64,000 nt of DNA from Vigna angularis (GCF_016808095.1 NC_068974.1:9176001-9240000), one strand, 5' to 3'. Shown: positions 23,390-36,667, counted from the stretch's first letter. A program made the numbers and translations. The notes: generated by a model not told the origin, from the sequence alone.

Positions 23390-24570
23390 GTCTATCGTCC
23401 TGAGAAACAACCAATGTCTCAACCTATGAATGAGGCTCATGAGGAAGTAGAAGACGATAATGATCCTATATCCATATTGACATCGAGATTAAATAAGTTG
23501 AGAAAAGGACCGATAGAGCTGCACTGGGAGTTAAGAACATTTGGCCCCGAGTGCCATATTCCATTGTATATTGCTTTCAATGATGCATTCAAGATCATTG
23601 GTGGAGAAATAATGTTGAACATTTCATGCATACAACTATGGTGCATGTAAGTTTTTTAATTGTTATTTTCCAATTTGTATATTAGTATTATTACTTTTTA
23701 ATAAATATACTTAAGTTTATTGTGATAGGTACATGGACACCGTCGTAGTGGAATCAGGTCGGGCGTTAGTTTATGACTTTCTTGAACCTCAGACCATTCA
23801 ACCATCTGGAAACACATTAGAGTCCAGAAAATCATATATGCAAACATGGATGTCTGAGTCTAATAGAGAGATGTATATCACGCCATACATTAATGTGTAT
23901 GTGTTTCCCAATATTGTCAACTTTTATCAAATTTTAATCAATAAACTCACTACTTGTTGGTACATGGCAGGGGACATTGGCAACTAATGGTGATCATTCC
24001 AAAAAAAGCACAAGTTGTATGGTTTTATTCTCTTCATAGGAAGATGAAATCGGAGTTGAAGTCCTTGTTACAATCGTAAGTATTACACTCATTCATACCA
24101 ATTCATGATGATATTAATATATTAACTTATGTTTCTAATGTTTCAAATATTTCAAATTTGTTTAGAGTTGTGGCTAGGACCAGAGGACAACAAATTGAAA
24201 TTATATATCTTAAGGTAATTCATTGATCTTTAACCATTAATTTTCGTAGTCAAATTTAAACCATTACATTTGACTAAGTTCTTTCACATGTTTAGTGTAA
24301 CAAGAAGAATGATTCCTGGGCATGTGGCTACTACATCATGTCATGGATGAAGGCAATCATCCGAGCAGAAATCAGAGGAGATTGGACTATGGTACAAATT
24401 TACATTTGAAAATCTTACAAATATCAATAAACTTTTCACATTAAAATGAATATAATAGTAAAGTTTCCTTGATTTTGCAGTGGTTCAACACTACTTCTAC
24501 ATTGTCAAATGCAATAATAAAAATGATAAGAGAGGAATGGGCACAATATTTGAATAAATATTTTAAATAG
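23390..24570 (+). CDS. CACTA-borne Ulp1-type (C48) protease, C-terminal exons, open
   Basis: Six exons with GT-AG introns keep one open frame of 254 codons to a TAG: 23390-23646, 23729-23896, 23971-24075, 24166-24214, 24296-24391, 24481-24570. Phases agree at every junction. The product contains ELRTFGPECHIPLYIAF, GHWQLMVIIPKKAQVVWF (catalytic His region) and WACGYYIMSWMKAIIR (catalytic Cys). C48 enzymes cleave SUMO-like modifiers, and fusions to transposon proteins are common in plants. Where the family has Asp after the His this copy has Tyr (WFYSL), and the Gln before the Cys is replaced (CNKKND), so activity is doubtful. The upstream DUF8039 exon is frameshifted, so the full transposon protein is not encoded. 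Paralogues are at 8213-10190 and 58149-59276. Confidence 0.75.
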
Positions 24571-24899
24571 CTATAGCTTTAGGTTTTTCCTTTGATGATA
24601 GTAGCATTTGCTTAGCTTTTAGTTTTACTTGTGCAGCTTTTTCAATGCATGAATTGATAATAGCATCATTTAAACTATGAATAGATGAATACTGTGAATA
24701 GATGAATGAAAAACTGGATTCTTTTAAGTTTTAATGATAGAATTAACGTCTTTAGTTTTACTATTTAATTGGAATTGATGAATTGATGATAGCATGGTTT
24801 AAATTAATTAATTTTGTGAATATATGAATTAGAGAATTGGTTTTTGTATTTCATGTTTGGTAAAATGAGCTATAACGAACCAAATTTTAAAAAAAAAAC

Positions 24900-25535
24900 T
24901 AAACCTGACGTTGAACTATACATTATTAGACGTTCATATTGAATCTTAATGTCGCACTATGCACTGATTGACGTTCATATAATTCATTGAATGTAACGAT
25001 CAAAACCTAACGTCAAGCATAAACTACTTCGACGTTAAACTGACATCAAGCCTCCTCATTTAAATATAAATATTTATTCAAATATAAGGCTTCCTTTCTC
25101 TGTTACTCGACGTGTATATCAACAAAACATGACATTGATAGGTTAACTTTGACGTGAAACTTACATCAGCTTTACGTCGTTTGCTTCCAATTGACGCCAA
25201 ATTTTGCTGTAAATATAAATATTTATTCAAATATTACACGTCAGGCACTCTAATAACGACGTGTCTTTAAACAACAAGTTACGTCACCAGCACAAAATGA
25301 CGTCAACATTACATCATACATCTTTGTCTTGGACATCAACTTTACGTCCCTCCCCTTACATTGACGTCAAATCTTCCGTTAAATATAACTAGGTATTTAG
25401 ATATTAGACGTCGAAGTCTATAGAGTAGACGTGGATATAGAAGAGTAACGTCGATCGATTGATGTTCGACGCCAAAATGAATACGTCGTTAAAAGCCAAA
25501 AATATTCGACGTTGTACGTTATTTTTGCACCAGTG
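24900..25535. repeat. Subterminal ACGTC array and terminus of CACTA element C
   Basis: More than twenty words of the form GACGTC, GACGTTA or TTGACGT on both strands are spread over about 630 bp, ending TTTTTGCACCAGTG at 25535. This vocabulary differs from the CCGAGGC arrays of elements B and D, although the protease genes are related. Confidence 0.8.
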
Positions 25536-26122
25536 AAAGTTTGATACATCTTGAAGGTTTCTTGAAGATCTATTTTGGACTTACATTGCTGATCAAATTC
25601 TGCACAAGTGAGGTATATTTCTGCATTGATCAGATTCGTTTTCTACAATCGTGGGATTGTGCTTGCATTGGTCGTGTGCGACAGGAAGAAGAGTGAGAAG
25701 CTCTTGGACTTTGAGAGGTGTTTCTCAAAGGGTTTCTGCAGCAAGAACATGTGGTTCTGTGTGTCCAGGTGTTTTCTATTCTATATTTGATTGAGTGGAA
25801 GAGGTGTTTACATTGTGAGAGTGTGTTCACCGTAAAACCTTTGGTCTAAATCGCAAATCATTATAGTGAATTATCCTTGAATCTAAGGTTGATTGGAAGG
25901 GTGACTGGATGTAGACATTGAGGCCGAACCAGGATAAAACATTGTGTTTGTTTTTCTTTCCCTATCTCTTTTACATTTCATTGCATACACACTTTACTTA
26001 CATTGCAAGAAAGTTTAAAGATCATTCTAATTTTGCAAAAAGATTTGAAAATTGTTCGTTTTTATAAATCACCAATTCAACCCCCTCTTGGTGTTGAGAA
26101 ACAAGGCTTTCTATTTCTAACA
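25536..26122 (+). mobile_element. Truncated Copia (SIRE/Maximus-like) LTR, 3' part
   Basis: The sequence includes GGCCGAACCAGGATAAAA and CCAATTCAACCCCCTCTTG and ends TTTCTAACA, a signature of large legume-type SIRE Copia LTRs. It is cut on its left exactly where the CACTA C terminus ends, so the transposon probably inserted into it. Confidence 0.7.
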
Positions 26123-27083
26123 ATATCGAAATTTAATGAATAAGATATTGCCACTTACACGGAAGTAGGTCTAAGAAAGAAAATTAAATTATATACCTCC
26201 TGCCATAATATACCATTACCTACATGATGAATAAGATACTAAATTACTTAAACCAAATACAGCTTTATGCAGTAACCATTATGGCCCTTTTATGACACGC
26301 TTCATAAATAGTTTTATGCGAGAAAAATGTTTGTTAACTATACTTGCATTTGTGGTAAGCCATAAAAACATGAACTAAACACGACATCTTACAATTTTGG
26401 CGAGAACGTGTAACAAAGCCTACAACATGTAACTTTTGGGCAGAAATACTGAAACACCCATTAATGACACTTGTGAATCCCACATGTTGGGAAGTGAAAG
26501 CACCCAAATTTCAATTTCAGAGTGTACGAATTTTTATGCATGCAAAATGCCTACTTTGTTACTCAAATTGATATGCACTTTGATTTACTTCAATAATGCA
26601 TCCAAATTAAACTAATCTTCCAAACTCTAAATAAAATAGTTAACCCCTAATTTCCATAATGTAAAACAATTTACTTCCAAAAATTAAAGTAAACAACTAA
26701 ATACACAAATTCAATCTGTGGTCAAAATGAAAATATGCCCTACTCTCATCCTTTACTAAATCATTCTTATCTCACCTAAATATTTCATCAAACACATTCT
26801 ATATACTCACATTTCATAACAATCATCAATATTTATATTCAATCTCATTACTTTTTTATGAAATGAAGTAGGAGAGATGACACAGAAATTGAAAAATGGA
26901 AGTGCAAAATTCGCTCCTAAAGTCAACAAGAAAAAACCACAAAAAGAGGCACAATCTAGCAAATATTACAAACCCACAATTGAAAAAAATTAACTTAAAA
27001 CATTTCAAAACAATTTTCCTTTCTTTTTCAAATTTACTCTTAATGAATATTGAAATTTTGAGTGTCAAAGTAAATAATTGTGT
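26123..27083. other. AT-rich intergenic region
   Basis: No coding recognised. Overlapping opposite-strand frames near 26856-27189 have low-complexity translations and no domain. Confidence 0.6.
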
Positions 27084-28140
27084 CAAAGTGTCAGACCTCG
27101 GAAATTTAACCCAAAACCCCACCTATCAAATCTCATTTAATGCGCCCAAAACCCTGTTCAGATTCTTTAAAAATGCACTCAAACTTTGACGCGTAAATTG
27201 CCAAGTGTCAAAATGGAACATTCGGAAATCAGATAGTGGAGGGCAGGTGTCAGCGAGTGAGCGGACGTCCGTTTGAACGAGAGAAACAAACTTTAATTTT
27301 CTGAAAATCCCGTTTCACTCACTCTGCATGCACCTTCTTCCCTAAATCTCTGATCTTTTCATTTTCTCCTTTTTCTCTCTAGAAACCCTACCTTCTCTCT
27401 AAGAGAACTCACCATTCTTCTTCTCTGATCATCATTCAGGCACCAGTTCTACACTTCCGGCGTAGAGGACGATGGTTTGAACCGATCAGTTTAAGATTCT
27501 CAACTGGTAAGTTCATCCTCTCTCCATTCGTACCTTTCTCCGTAACATGCAAACCCAGATTTTTGGTTGCATGAGTTGAATCTATCATTCTGAGTAATTG
27601 TCTGGTCTATGTTGGTTATAGTTGTAGAAGAGTGTTGTAGAACGTTGAGACCTCTGTTAGAAGCAGAACCCTAGCACACATCTGAGAGCATGCGTTCACT
27701 TTAAGAGGTAAGGGAAGCTTATTTAATTTAATTTGAACTGTGTGCTGTAGAACTGTGACGTTCGTTAATTTGATGATGTTGATGCATGATGATTATTATG
27801 GTTTGATTAATTGAACGTTCATTTACTTGATGAGTTGATATGATATATGGTTGAGTTAGGTTATGATGCATGAAATATATGAAATCTGTTTGATATGTGA
27901 AGTATGAGATATGAATGTTGATCATGATTAAAATTTTATAAAATTCGGAAGTTATGAAAGTATAAGTTGAGAAAAACTTATTTGAAATAAATGATTATGT
28001 ATAAGAGGTTGTCCTATGATAAAGTACGTTCGTCATCGAATGGTCATTGACCGTTCGGTTTTTCTAATAAACCTAGTTTAAACGGGATTCTGTCATTTGG
28101 AGAGAATCCTAGTATAGGACGAGCGCCCTCGTGTGGAAAT

Positions 28141-28170
28141 ACTATGTTTGAGCGTTCGGCCAAACATAGT
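28141..28170. repeat. Perfect 10-bp inverted repeat in solo LTR 2
   Basis: ACTATGTTTG and CAAACATAGT flank the ten-base loop AGCGTTCGGC, itself one of the CGTTCG motifs. Confidence 0.85.
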
Positions 28171-28195
28171 TGTATACGAACGTCCCTTGATAGAG

Positions 28196-28196
<1 letters not shown>

Positions 28197-28233
<37 letters not shown>
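28197..28233. repeat. (TA)n microsatellite
   Basis: About 18 TA repeats inside solo LTR 2. Confidence 0.95.
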
Positions 28234-28235
<2 letters not shown>

Positions 28236-29715
28236 CTGGTATACCTTAGTCGTTCGTAGTGCTCGGTCTTATATCAAACGCTCGTACTATTTAGTGCTCG
28301 GTCTTACACCAAGCGCTCGTACTCGTTTCATTATATAATCTATTTTGATAAATAGTAGCGTTCGTCCAATTTCAGAAGAACCTTCCTTTCCTTGTTCGGT
28401 CATTTACTGACATGAGATTTCTGTATATGAATTATCCTAAGTTTGGTCCTTTGACGTTCTAATAGGTCCACCTTATTGTCTTGGACCACGAGTCCCCAGT
28501 TCTTTATATTCTTTGAGTATTGATTGGAGTTCACGAGAGTCAGTTCATTTAACTGATTCAGGTTGTAGAAGACGTTCGTCACATATTGCATATGTGTCCT
28601 TGATTCCTTTCTAAAGATTTCAGTAAACCTTTCGGTAGTATTCTGTTCTAGGACGAGGGAGTTCTCTGCCTAGTTCCTGTCGTTCGTCCTCGTCATATAG
28701 GGGGCTGAATGTTCGTTATTTTTACGTTCCCAGAAATGATTAAGAGAATGACACTAAAGTGAAAGATTATAAATGATGAAAAGTTATTGAGATGAATTTG
28801 AGAATAGTGATAATGAAAGATGGAATCGAGAATGTTATGAATGAAATAATAAGAGAATGTGATATGAATGAAATGAGGTGAAGTTGAACGAGCGTTCCGG
28901 GGAGGAACGACTCTTGGTTGATATTGTTATAGTAAAGTATGAATGTGGACAAAGCTTGGCCGACGTTTCATCCTGATGTTCTGTGAATACTCGTCCTCAC
29001 GTAGAGGGGGTACGTCATGTGTGGGAACGGCAGGAGGTCCTAGTCCTTAGGAGTACTTTGGACGGAACGGACTAACCTCGGGTGGCAGCTGATGAGAATT
29101 CCAGTTACTACATCACCCGGGTGCACGAACGTAGTAGCTACACAAAATTCATACAGTCCGGACAGTCAGTCTAGTATCAGGGTTTTGATGGAATTGTTTA
29201 TTGGAATGTATTTTGAATGTGCTTGCATATGAAAATGTATGTTATTAATTGAATTAAATTACATAAGCTTACCCTGTGTATTTCATTGTGTTGTCCTGTA
29301 TCTGTACGTCCGTCTTGTCTTCGCAATGATCATCCGTGTGGATGTGAGCAGAGGGAGATGTGTTGCTGGAAGAGACGCTTGAGGAAGGGAATTTGGAGGA
29401 AGAGAACCTTGTTGATGTTGAAGTGAAGGCCGAACAGTAGTACGTTCGGTTAATTGTTTAGTTTAGTTATATTAGCGTGCTGTATTAGAACGACCCTCCC
29501 TTTCTTCTTAATTTGACCGTTCGGTATTTCTGTTTTGTAAACCGTTCGGTCAGGTATGCTTAGATTGAACATCTGTAATATTTGTATTTAGGAAGCTATG
29601 TAGGCCGTTCGGCCAAAACCGTATTCTTGTTTAATTAAGACTGATTTGGTTTATCATTAAATGTAATTAATTCTACTATATGATGTTTATTGTATTTTTG
29701 GGATGTTACACAAAG

Positions 29716-30315
29716 TATTATTACTGTTTTTAAAAAGATGTCAGCGAATGTGGCATAGTGCCAACGATACTCTGATGTTTAAATTTCAACATTTGTCCTT
29801 AAGCTTTCCGTTCATCTCTTCACCTTTCTCAACTTTTTTATTCATTTTCTACCGGGCATCCTTAGAAATTTTATAAACTAGCTATTTAAGTTGGGTTGTT
29901 TTCCTATAGCGCTTGTTATCTAGCACTGTATTTGTCGTAGTCTTAAATCGCCTCTTTGAATCTCTCTGCTATTGATTAGCCATTTCCTCTTTGTCTCATG
30001 ATCTTTAATTTTAATAGCTGAATATGACTTTATTGCCTTCACAGTGAATATTCCAAACAATTTGAACTTTAACTTCCCTCCAAATAGCCTCAATTTTTAG
30101 TTAAGCAACAAAAATAATTGATCTCACTTAAATTCTGACTACGACATCTTTTTGTCATGATAGATTTAACAAAAACTTATCATTTTCTTTCCTCTAACCT
30201 CAAAAAATCCATTTCACTATATCAAACAAAAATTAATTAGTAATTTTTTAAACACGATTAAATGGTGAATGATTGGAGGTTAACCATGGTTGAAATTTGG
30301 GTTTCTTTTTGTAAC

Positions 30316-30379
<64 letters not shown>

Positions 30380-31075
30380 GATTTTTTAAAATATTTTATT
30401 TCTTAATATACTTTTAGTCTATATAATATTACTTTATATCCTTTTTTTTGTCTCATTCTCTCGTTCAAGTAATTGTCAATATTAATTTTTCACGCTTCAT
30501 TCTTTTTATAATTTTTAAGTTCTCTTTTTTTTCAAAATTCAATTTTGTCTCTTTATCTAATTGTTTGTTCTTAAACAATAAAACAAAAATAAAATAAAAT
30601 ATAATAATATTAAATTTTAACTTAACAAAACAAGTTAGTTTGCATAATTAGAATAACATGTTCAAAATAAAAAGGTGTTTTTATTTAATTTATTCTTTAT
30701 TTCGTAATTTAAACTGTAAACTACATTTTTAATGATTGATATTCATGCAATTGAATCTCAACCACCCAATACTGGTCCAATATTTCTAAAAATATAAATA
30801 TATAAATTTTGGCATGAAACATTAAATAGAATAAAAAATATTACACACTAACTTCAATAGCATCGAAATTTTAGCTATATTACCATCAAGTTTACACAAG
30901 AGAGCCATGTTACTGGTTTGAACAAAAACAAGTTACAACTAGTAATTAAATTTAAGTCTCACAAACATAAATACTTGCTGATTGTAATTACAACAAAAAT
31001 AACTCGTTAGACTTAAAAAAAAACAATTTTTTTTTTAAAATGAGCTTAAACAAATTTTCATCATCAGCAAACATA
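29716..31075. other. AT-rich intergenic region
   Basis: No gene recognised. Contains a (TA)n tract at 30319-30375. Confidence 0.6.
30319..30375. repeat. (TA)n microsatellite
   Basis: About 28 TA repeats. Confidence 0.95.
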
Positions 31076-31079
31076 AATT

Positions 31080-32840
31080 CTTATTATTTTTCTCCATTAC
31101 ATTATAGGCTCATACATTTTCTGCAATAGAAAAACATCAACATAAAATAACATAAAGACCAAACTAAATTAAGAACAGTACCATTCTCACTCACAAACCT
31201 AAAAATTAAAGCTTGAGAAACATTAAAACCCTGAAAAACAATACCAACAGTTCATGCCATTGGTTTGAATCTTCATATATATGACTCCAATCCATGCCAT
31301 CAGTTCCTCTTCTTAGCTCCTTTTGCTAGCTTCAATCTGTGATACATACACATGCACCCTTTTCTGTTAATTTATATATATATATGCATGTATGTATGTA
31401 TGAAAAACAAATTAAGCAGAAACTAATGAAGGAAGGATAAATCTTACTTGTTCTGTGTAGGATTTGGTGTTGGTTTTGGTATCGATCTAAGGCTAAATGC
31501 TACCACGCGCTTCTGAGTTATTTTGTGCCCTTCTCTTTGTAGCAAGAGTGAATGTAAATGAGATTGGGAAACAAAGGGTGCAGAAGGGTATGACCTAGCT
31601 TGGGACATTACCCCAAATGAAAGGATCACTGTCATGGCATAGACAATTGCAATCAGTGATCTGAATAAGGAGTTCATGGTCTTTGCTGATGTGTTTCTCT
31701 TCTTAAGTTACATATATATATATATAAAATTTATAATTGATCACATGCAAGCAATGTTCTTGCTGTATATAAATAATGTGAAAAAATCTGTACTAATTTC
31801 ACTTATTTAATCAAAATTATATATGCATTTTCTATTGATTTTTATCTTAAGGATTTTAAATATAATTAAATATGTTTTTAATTCTTGATTTTATATGAAA
31901 AATTAAAATTCATCTTATTTCAAATTTTGATACAATTTGGTCATTAAATTTAAAAAATGAATAATAATTCTTATAACTCAATTGCGTGAAATTTTCTTCA
32001 CATGTTAAATGACATTTTAGGTTAATGTATGCACTGTTTATATCATTTAACTAAAATACAATCATAAAATATCGTTTAATATGTAAAAATATTTAATGTT
32101 TTTGGATTAAAAAATTATATTTATTTATTTTTTAAATTTCACAACTACAATATATCAAAGTTTGGAAAAGAAATAAATTTTAATTTTACATCTACATTTT
32201 GAAACGTAAAACATATTTAACCTTTTTACCCTTTTAAATATCATATGTATTCTGGTTTATGGATGATGATGATATAAAACAATTTCTCATTCAAGTGTTC
32301 TTACGTTAAACTTAGGACAGAATTTACCATTCAAAATATATAATGGGATGTTGTATCAGAAAAAAAAAACGTCTTAAATGAAAAAGTTATAAACAAAGTT
32401 TTAGAAGTCTTCGTATTGAATCCACTATAAAATTTATAAATTTAAGTTTATTTATTGTAATAACCATATATCAAAATTATTTCTTTTGTAAAAATACTTA
32501 AATATGCACTGTATAGGAAGACACTTAAGATTAAAATAAGATATGGATTATCTAATATTAACATGTTATTAACTATATCTATAATTTTTTTGGCTAGTGG
32601 GTTACACTAATTAGAAATGCAGCAAGAGTTGCGGAGTCATGTGGGAAATTAATGTTTGACTAATTAAGGTTACGAATCCCAAAGCTACATCAGTGTGAGA
32701 TTACATGTTAATTTTATTTATCTGAAATTTCACATGATGTGGGATTTCCAAGCTTTGGATTCTAATAATGAATATTTCAGAGGTTTAAAATTGCAATGAA
32801 CAGATCAACCAACGTTGCTCAAATTCAAACCAAGGTAGGG
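31080..32840. repeat. Duplicated block, copy 2 (peptide gene and flanks)
   Basis: This is paralogous to 5260-6670 in the same orientation. The upstream conserved segment (32600-32830: TAGTGGGTTACAC, GAAATGCAGCAAG, TCCCAAAGCTACATCAG, AGCTTTGGATTCTA, TTTCAGAGGTTTA) lies about 940 bp from the start codon here but about 220 bp in copy 1, so some 700 bp was gained here or lost there. Confidence 0.8.
31444..31677 (-). CDS. Small secreted peptide precursor, copy 2 (77 aa)
   Basis: Paralogue of the gene at 5908-6216. The N-terminus MNSLFRSLIAIVYAMTVILS is a signal peptide, with likely cleavage after SQA. The C-terminus RSIPKPTPNPTQNK (64-77) keeps the NPTQNK end exactly. The second, internal PNPT block of copy 1 is absent, making this precursor 25 residues shorter. 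Conserved ends with a divergent middle are typical of processed plant peptide hormones. As in copy 1 the stop overlaps a possible donor (AA|GTAAGA). Splicing to the AG near 31342 would replace the stop by a short basic extension ending KGAKKRN. CLE-like or IDA-like identity is a guess from the tail. Confidence 0.75.
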   Translation of the reverse strand: MNSLFRSLIAIVYAMTVILSFGVMSQARSYPSAPFVSQSHLHSLLLQREGHKITQKRVVAFSLRSIPKPTPNPTQNK

Positions 32841-33480
32841 AAAAAAAATCAATTTTTTGTCTCTACTTTTGGTTCTTTGTTTAAAATAGAGACGTCTGAT
32901 CCTTGTTAAAAAAATGTGTAATTTTGGTCCAATCTTGCATATATTTTAGTTATTTTATTTTGATTATATTGAATTTAAACTTATCGTATTCATAATAATA
33001 AAAATATACTTAATGAATATAAATATAAATGTGAGAAATAAAAATTATGTGGATAAATTTCTGACTTAGATCAAACTTGTTAATTTTTTTTCTCTGTTTT
33101 AAAATTGATCCAAAGTTAAATTGCACAAAATAGAAGAGAAAAATTGTTTTTAAGAAAAAATAAATAGCTTCAGTTTAAAAGATTAAGAAATTTTATAATC
33201 GTAGGAGATAATGATTAATTATTAGGGTTCTTTTTTGTAGAATTTTCGTTAAGGATTCTTAAAACACGATCTTGCAAGGAGCAGAGATATAAAAGGAAAA
33301 AAAATACTTTAATTAATACTCTTCGTTAGCACTTAAAAGCACTACTAGCAACATTAGGAATATAGTTATACATAGTTAATAATATACTAATTTCCTATAG
33401 GACAAAAAATAAATCATTGACATATTTTTCTTAGAACATGCTAGTAGGAACTTGTTTTTCCTTTTTCATAAAAAAAAAGT
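32841..33480. other. AT-rich intergenic region
   Basis: Nothing recognised between the duplicated block and the 3' side of the phosphatase gene. Confidence 0.6.
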
Positions 33481-33899
33481 TAATTCTAATAACATTTTTA
33501 TTACATCAATATCATAGTTTCTTCTATTCTGGATGCAACAAGTTTCTTGATGCATTCCAAAACCTTCAAACTTTTCATCACCGTCAGCTGCAACCAAAAT
33601 TTTGATATTTATTGTTCACTTTTGCAATCATTGTTGTTAGTGCACCAATGTACCTGTTTACACATTAAACAAACAGTTCAATATTCTCACTAGCTTGTTC
33701 TTATCTATTTGCATTGATTTGCACAAGAACACAATCTGTGAACAGATGAAATCAGAAGCTAAACTGAATTTCTAAACTGCAAAAAGGCACTTTACAAGGG
33801 TCAGATTCTTTCTCTTGCAACACCATGCAACAGTGTCAAGAGTCATTTCTTCTTTTGCTATGATATCATTGTAAAATTTGGCTTGAAACTTACGAATTT
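33481..33899 (-). other. Probable 3' UTR/downstream region of the phosphatase gene
   Basis: Non-coding sequence directly after the stop codon of the minus-strand phosphatase gene. No clear poly(A) site was fixed by eye. Confidence 0.4.
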
Positions 33900-36667
33900 T
33901 CAAGAATAATATGGACTTCTTGTGGATACAAGATCATCAATGTTCTGAAAGTTATAAGTTGAAACTTTTTTCTTCTGTCTGAACATAACCTCAACTTCTA
34001 CATTAAATGTTGAACAAACAGGTCGATGGTCAGAGAACTTAAATTCCTTGCGGACGTATGAAAGTTGATGGATTCCTCTTCCATGCCACAAGATTCTGTC
34101 ACACCTGCAATATTCTAAATTATTCAGATTTCAAAGAGAGTGAATACACAATTTGGTTTCAAAAGTTCCTGAAAGATTATACACTGACAGTGTAATTACA
34201 AAATGTTACATGGACACTGATGTTTGATTGGTTGACAATGAATTTGGATTCTCTATTGAGTTTTTAATGTTGTTCCTCTGTTGAACCTTCAAAATACATT
34301 GATGAATACTAATTTTAATGTTTTAAAATATATTAAAACCTTTTTTAATATATTTACATGAGTGTATTTTGAAGGTTCTGGCAGAAGGAGAGTATAAAAA
34401 ACAACAGAAAATCTGAACTGGTTAACAGTTTCATTAGTTAAACTCTTTAGTTTCTTACACAAATTGGTAATCATTTGCAACATTCATGACATCATATATA
34501 AAATCCAAGAAGTGAACTTATTAGCAAGTTATAACAATTTTTGTAAACTGTTAGCTAGTTGACAATTTCAAAGACAAATTGGAATTAGATGGAAACTCTT
34601 AGGGACCAAAGTAATGCAAGTAACAAGTTTAATGTTTATTTGAAGAAAATATCTTAATTTCTTCAAACTGAGACATACCAAGCTGGAGTTCTCCTTTTGT
34701 TCTTTGAAACCTTTACACCTTCAACATAGTAAGTGTCTGAGTTAAAGGCATATTTGTAGGTTGGTGCAAAGTAGATTTTTCCCTCTTTCCACCCTTTGAA
34801 TACACGACCTGCTTCCCTTTCCATTTTAAGCTGTGAAAAGAGAAAATTGTACAATGCATCATAATTAGAAATGTAGCTAGAAGTCACAGATGCACACAAA
34901 TGGAACTCCACTTAAATTTTCAGAAGATTATGAGTATATCAATATGGATATCTTCCATTCCATTTTTCATAAAAATGAAAACCATAAAAGCTCATCACCC
35001 AAATGCGCAACAGCAATTACAAATCATAGTCAAATCAGCACAACATTCTTAGTCAAAAGAAACTACCTGATCCTTGTTAAAAAGTGCAGGCCAGTCCTTC
35101 TTTTCCACAAGCCTTTTTGCATCCTCATGGCTCAAAGAGATTCTGTAATTCAAGTCCCCAAACCATATGATTCGGCTGGAGGAAAAACATTTCCCACATA
35201 ATCAGAAAATTATATGAAAATTTCTCAGTGTCATTAAGCACTGGAGAAATTTTTGTATTAAAACTCGTCTTAATTGGTTTCGAAAGATGCTCACTCATGA
35301 TCTAAGATTCTGTCAGGCATTCTACTATGTGGTGTCTTGCAAATCCTTGGAAACTGAGTGTTCTTCAGAATCTCTATGACATCAAGATTCCTGCGAAGCT
35401 CGTCACCCTCTTTCTCTCCAGATGCCAAATGACTACAGATAAAGCAAAAACTTGTCTGATAAAAAGACATGCTCACTGATATACACCCCTGCAGCCACAA
35501 AACAAGCATGGTAATGTAGATAGTAACTACAACTTTATGTCAAGAAATTTTTTTCTACCTATTTACACTTTATATTAACTTTAGTTAAATGAAATAGAAT
35601 CAAGCTTCTTAAGACTACCTTGTTGCCAAGGCAACCCATGATCCCGCGGCTAGTGCAACATACTCTCAGATGGCCAACATACTGAACAAGTTCCCTCTTC
35701 ATCCAGACACTTACAAAAATTCCAACCATTTGTTTGCATGTAACAAGACTGTATTTCATCTGGCTAGTAGCTAAGGCAACAGGAATTGAAAAATTTTCGT
35801 CCTCCTCTTCGGTAGAAGAGTCATCCGAATTGAAGTTAGATTCTTGACAACGGAAACAGAAATCCTTAGAAGCCTTCCTTTCCATTTCAAGAACACAGTT
35901 ACAACTTTTTAGCCTCTTTCCATTTATTTTCTTGAATGTTTTCTTAATCTTCTTTAGAGAAGGCTTTTGGAAGAATAATGGTCCGCCAAAAGATCCAGTT
36001 TGTTTTAGTCCGTTTGAAGCCAAATCTGAAGGGCCATTGAGTGATTGATTGATTAAAGCAAGCCATTTTGCAGCAGGCTCATTATCCTCTAATACCAGCA
36101 CATTTCCAGCATTTAAAGGAACAATCTCCTGAAAGCTGAAAAATTGGAGAAAGATATATTATATTGTGAATTAGAGTGAGTTTGTTTGAGACTTTTTTTC
36201 TTAAACGAATCACTTTTGTATGCTATTATAAAATTAAAAACCACTTTTGAAAAATGTTCACATCATTAATATAACCTTTTAGATTATTTTGAAGAGCTAG
36301 AATGAGTAGCTTACTAAAAAATCTCCTAAAAGAAGATTATTTTTTAGACAATCTAAAACACACTTTTTTCCCTTTTAGTTCAGCAAACTTGTAAAGCAGA
36401 AATCTACTATTAGACTACCTTTCTGCCTAACAAAGCGCTCCTCAATATTCAAAGCATTTTTATTGCTCAAGCAGACAACATCACATGCACCAACTATATT
36501 GGCATATGGCAAATGGTGCAAATAAATTCATTTCATGACAAATCTGAAAGGTCAAAAGTTAAAATTCAAAATGATAAGTGACCTTCTTTTTGAGAAAGTG
36601 AAGAAAAAAAGGGGCAATTTGTTGACTAAAATCTTATTCATTGATTAAAATCAGAACTGAGATAGAT

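Larger units (their letters stand above)
27084..29715 (+). mobile_element. Solo LTR 2 (27089-29710) with 5-bp target duplication
   Basis: The LTR starts TGTCAGACCTCGG at 27089 and ends GGGATGTTACA at 29710 (2,622 bp) between perfect CAAAG direct repeats (27084-27088, 29711-29715). It contains no retroelement genes. Internal landmarks shared with solo LTR 1 include GGCAGGAGGTCC and GGACTAACC. The middle third is unusually rich in CGTTCG/CGAACG words. The pyrimidine-rich stretch with AGAAACCCTA near 27380 resembles a transcribed leader. Confidence 0.9.

Noticed and set aside
26856..27189. Overlapping frames on both strands near 27 kb
   Set aside because: AT-rich low-complexity translations that cross the start of solo LTR 2 at 27089.
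28020..28700. CGTTCG repeats as a CRISPR-like or satellite array
   Set aside because: Spacing is irregular, both orientations occur, the genome is a plant, and the field lies inside an LTR.
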